Position numbers and translations under genes: made by a program | The notes under the pieces: model-generated | Database searches by the model: none | Seen by the model: the letters and a program-made list of their open reading frames with translations, nothing else | What the model was told of the DNA's origin: nothing | Part shown: one piece after another, positions 6,011 to 7,065 of the stretch | How the letters are laid out: every line of letters begins with the position of its first letter | Numbering within the stretch: the first letter of the stretch is position 1 | Source of the DNA: Micrococcales bacterium | GTDB lineage: Bacteria; Actinomycetota; Actinomycetes; Actinomycetales; Dermatophilaceae | Assembly: GCA_003132125.1 (NCBI GenBank) | Contig: PKWT01000492.1 | Span: 1-7,065 of the forward strand | Length of the DNA: 7,065 nt | Direction: 5' to 3'

Positions 6011-7030
6011 ATGGAGACCATGCAAGCAGCAGTAGTCAAGGAGTTCGGCAAGGATCTCATCGTCGAGGATGTTCCTATGCCAGTGCCCGGCCCGGGCCAG
6101 GCACTGGTGAAACTCATCACCAGCGGCGTCTGTCACACAGACCTGCACGCCGTTGAGGGAGACTGGCCGGTCAAACCAAACCCGCCTTTCATCCCCGGCC
6201 ATGAGGGCGTCGGCACAGTCGTGGCCCTGGGCGAGGGTGTCACCAACCTCACGGTGGGCCAGCTGGTCGGCAACGCCTGGCTCTTCTCAGCCTGCGGCGA
6301 CTGCCAGTACTGCAACACCGGCTGGGAGACCTTGTGCGAGAAGCAGCAGAACGCCGGCTACAGCGTGGACGGCTCCTTCGGCGAGCACATGCTGGTCGAT
6401 GCCAAGTTCGCCGCAATCATCCCTGACGGCGCCGACCTGGTGGAGGTCGCCCCTATCCTCTGCGCAGGCGTCACCGTCTACAAGGGACTGAAGATGACGG
6501 AGGCCCGGCCCGGCCAGTGGGTGGTCATCTCCGGGATCGGCGGCCTCGGCCACATCGCGGTGCAGTACGCCAAGGCGATGGGCCTGCGCGTCGCCGCTGT
6601 CGACATTGCCGACGACAAGCTGGCACTGGCCAAGAAGCACGGCGCCGAGCTGCTGGTCAATGCCCTCAACGAGGACCCGATCGAGGTTGTCCAGAGGGTG
6701 ACCGGCGGAGCCCACGGCGTGCTCGTCACCGCGGTGCATCCCTCGGCATTCGGCCAGGCGATCCACATGTCACGGCGTGGCGGCACCATCGTCTTCAACG
6801 GACTGCCCGCGGGCGACTTCCCCGCATCGATCTTCGAGATCGTCCTCAAGGGGCTCACCGTGCGCGGCTCCATCGTCGGCACCCGCCAAGACCTGGCGGA
6901 GGCCCTCGAGTTCTATGCCCGCGGCGAGATTCATCCGACCGTGTCCACCCGGGACCTGGGCGAGATCAACGCCGTCTTCAACGAGATGAAGCACGGCAAG
7001 ATCGACGGCCGCGTCGTCATCCAGTACTGA
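6011..7030 (+). CDS. adhP: Zinc-dependent, NAD-type alcohol dehydrogenase (AdhP family)
   Basis: This medium-chain zinc dehydrogenase should interconvert primary alcohols (ethanol or propanol type) and aldehydes with NAD in the cytoplasm. Its 339 residues match the roughly 336 of E. coli AdhP, which it resembles closely from memory (NAGYSVDG, CAGVTVYKG, SIVGTRQDLAEA). The catalytic zinc ligands are visible as Cys41 (GVCHTDLH), His64 with Glu65 (GHEG) and Cys151. The structural zinc ligands are Cys95, Cys98, Cys101 and Cys109. Residues Thr43 and His46 fit the proton-relay positions. The Rossmann fold shows GIGGLG (175-180), and Asp198 at the end of the next strand favours NAD over NADP. The start at 6011 is set by AAAGGA at 5998-6003. 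The gene has its own leader, so it is probably transcribed separately from treYZ. Its codons favour C-ending and AAG/CTG choices, which fits good expression. The exact substrate is not settled by sequence. Confidence 0.93.
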   Translation: METMQAAVVKEFGKDLIVEDVPMPVPGPGQALVKLITSGVCHTDLHAVEGDWPVKPNPPFIPGHEGVGTVVALGEGVTNLTVGQLVGNAWLFSACGDCQYCNTGWETLCEKQQNAGYSVDGSFGEHMLVDAKFAAIIPDGADLVEVAPILCAGVTVYKGLKMTEARPGQWVVISGIGGLGHIAVQYAKAMGLRVAAVDIADDKLALAKKHGAELLVNALNEDPIEVVQRVTGGAHGVLVTAVHPSAFGQAIHMSRRGGTIVFNGLPAGDFPASIFEIVLKGLTVRGSIVGTRQDLAEALEFYARGEIHPTVSTRDLGEINAVFNEMKHGKIDGRVVIQY

Positions 7031-7065
7031 CCACGCTTACCAAGCAGCATCCGCACCAAAGATCC

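Overview
The window is high-GC DNA read almost entirely from the + strand. It carries a tightly packed gene run, with ATGA and TGATG-type junctions, and gene families that suggest a high-GC actinobacterium. The sequence alone does not support a finer placement. Five protein genes fill nearly all of it: the tail of an SGNH/GDSL-type hydrolase (1-417), treY (414-2852), treZ (2872-4668), a GAF-domain transcriptional regulator (4676-5920) and a zinc alcohol dehydrogenase of the AdhP type (6011-7030). I see no RNA genes, insertion sequences, CRISPR arrays or prophage parts.

Region 1-4668 is a trehalose-from-glycogen unit. TreY turns the reducing end of a malto-oligosaccharide into an alpha,alpha-1,1-linked end, and TreZ then cuts off free trehalose. 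Both proteins have the complete set of GH13 catalytic residues. TreX, the debranching enzyme that usually completes the set, is not in the window. The SGNH hydrolase overlaps treY by 4 nt, so the two are probably co-translated. TreY carries an unusual Pro/Ala-rich insert of about 50 residues, partly built from a 9-bp tandem repeat.

Region 4676-7030 is an alcohol-oxidation unit. The regulator joins an AcoR-like N-terminus and GAF sensor domain to a winged-helix DNA-binding domain and a BTAD-like helical tail. It has no AAA+ sigma-54 activator module. It begins only 7 nt after treZ, so it may be transcribed with the trehalose genes. The only real gap is the 90 bp before the dehydrogenase gene (5921-6010). 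It is less GC-rich than the genes around it, holds a perfect 15-bp palindrome (a candidate operator) and has a strong AAAGGA ribosome binding site. The simplest model, by inference, is that the regulator controls the dehydrogenase through this gap. The last 35 nt (7031-7065) show nothing I can name.

Most of the window is ordinary in function, and I do not see a convincing new defence or mobile system. The points most worth a second look are the TreY insert, the mini-ORFs that bridge two gene junctions, the sigma-54-free AcoR/SARP-like regulator, and the palindrome before adhP.
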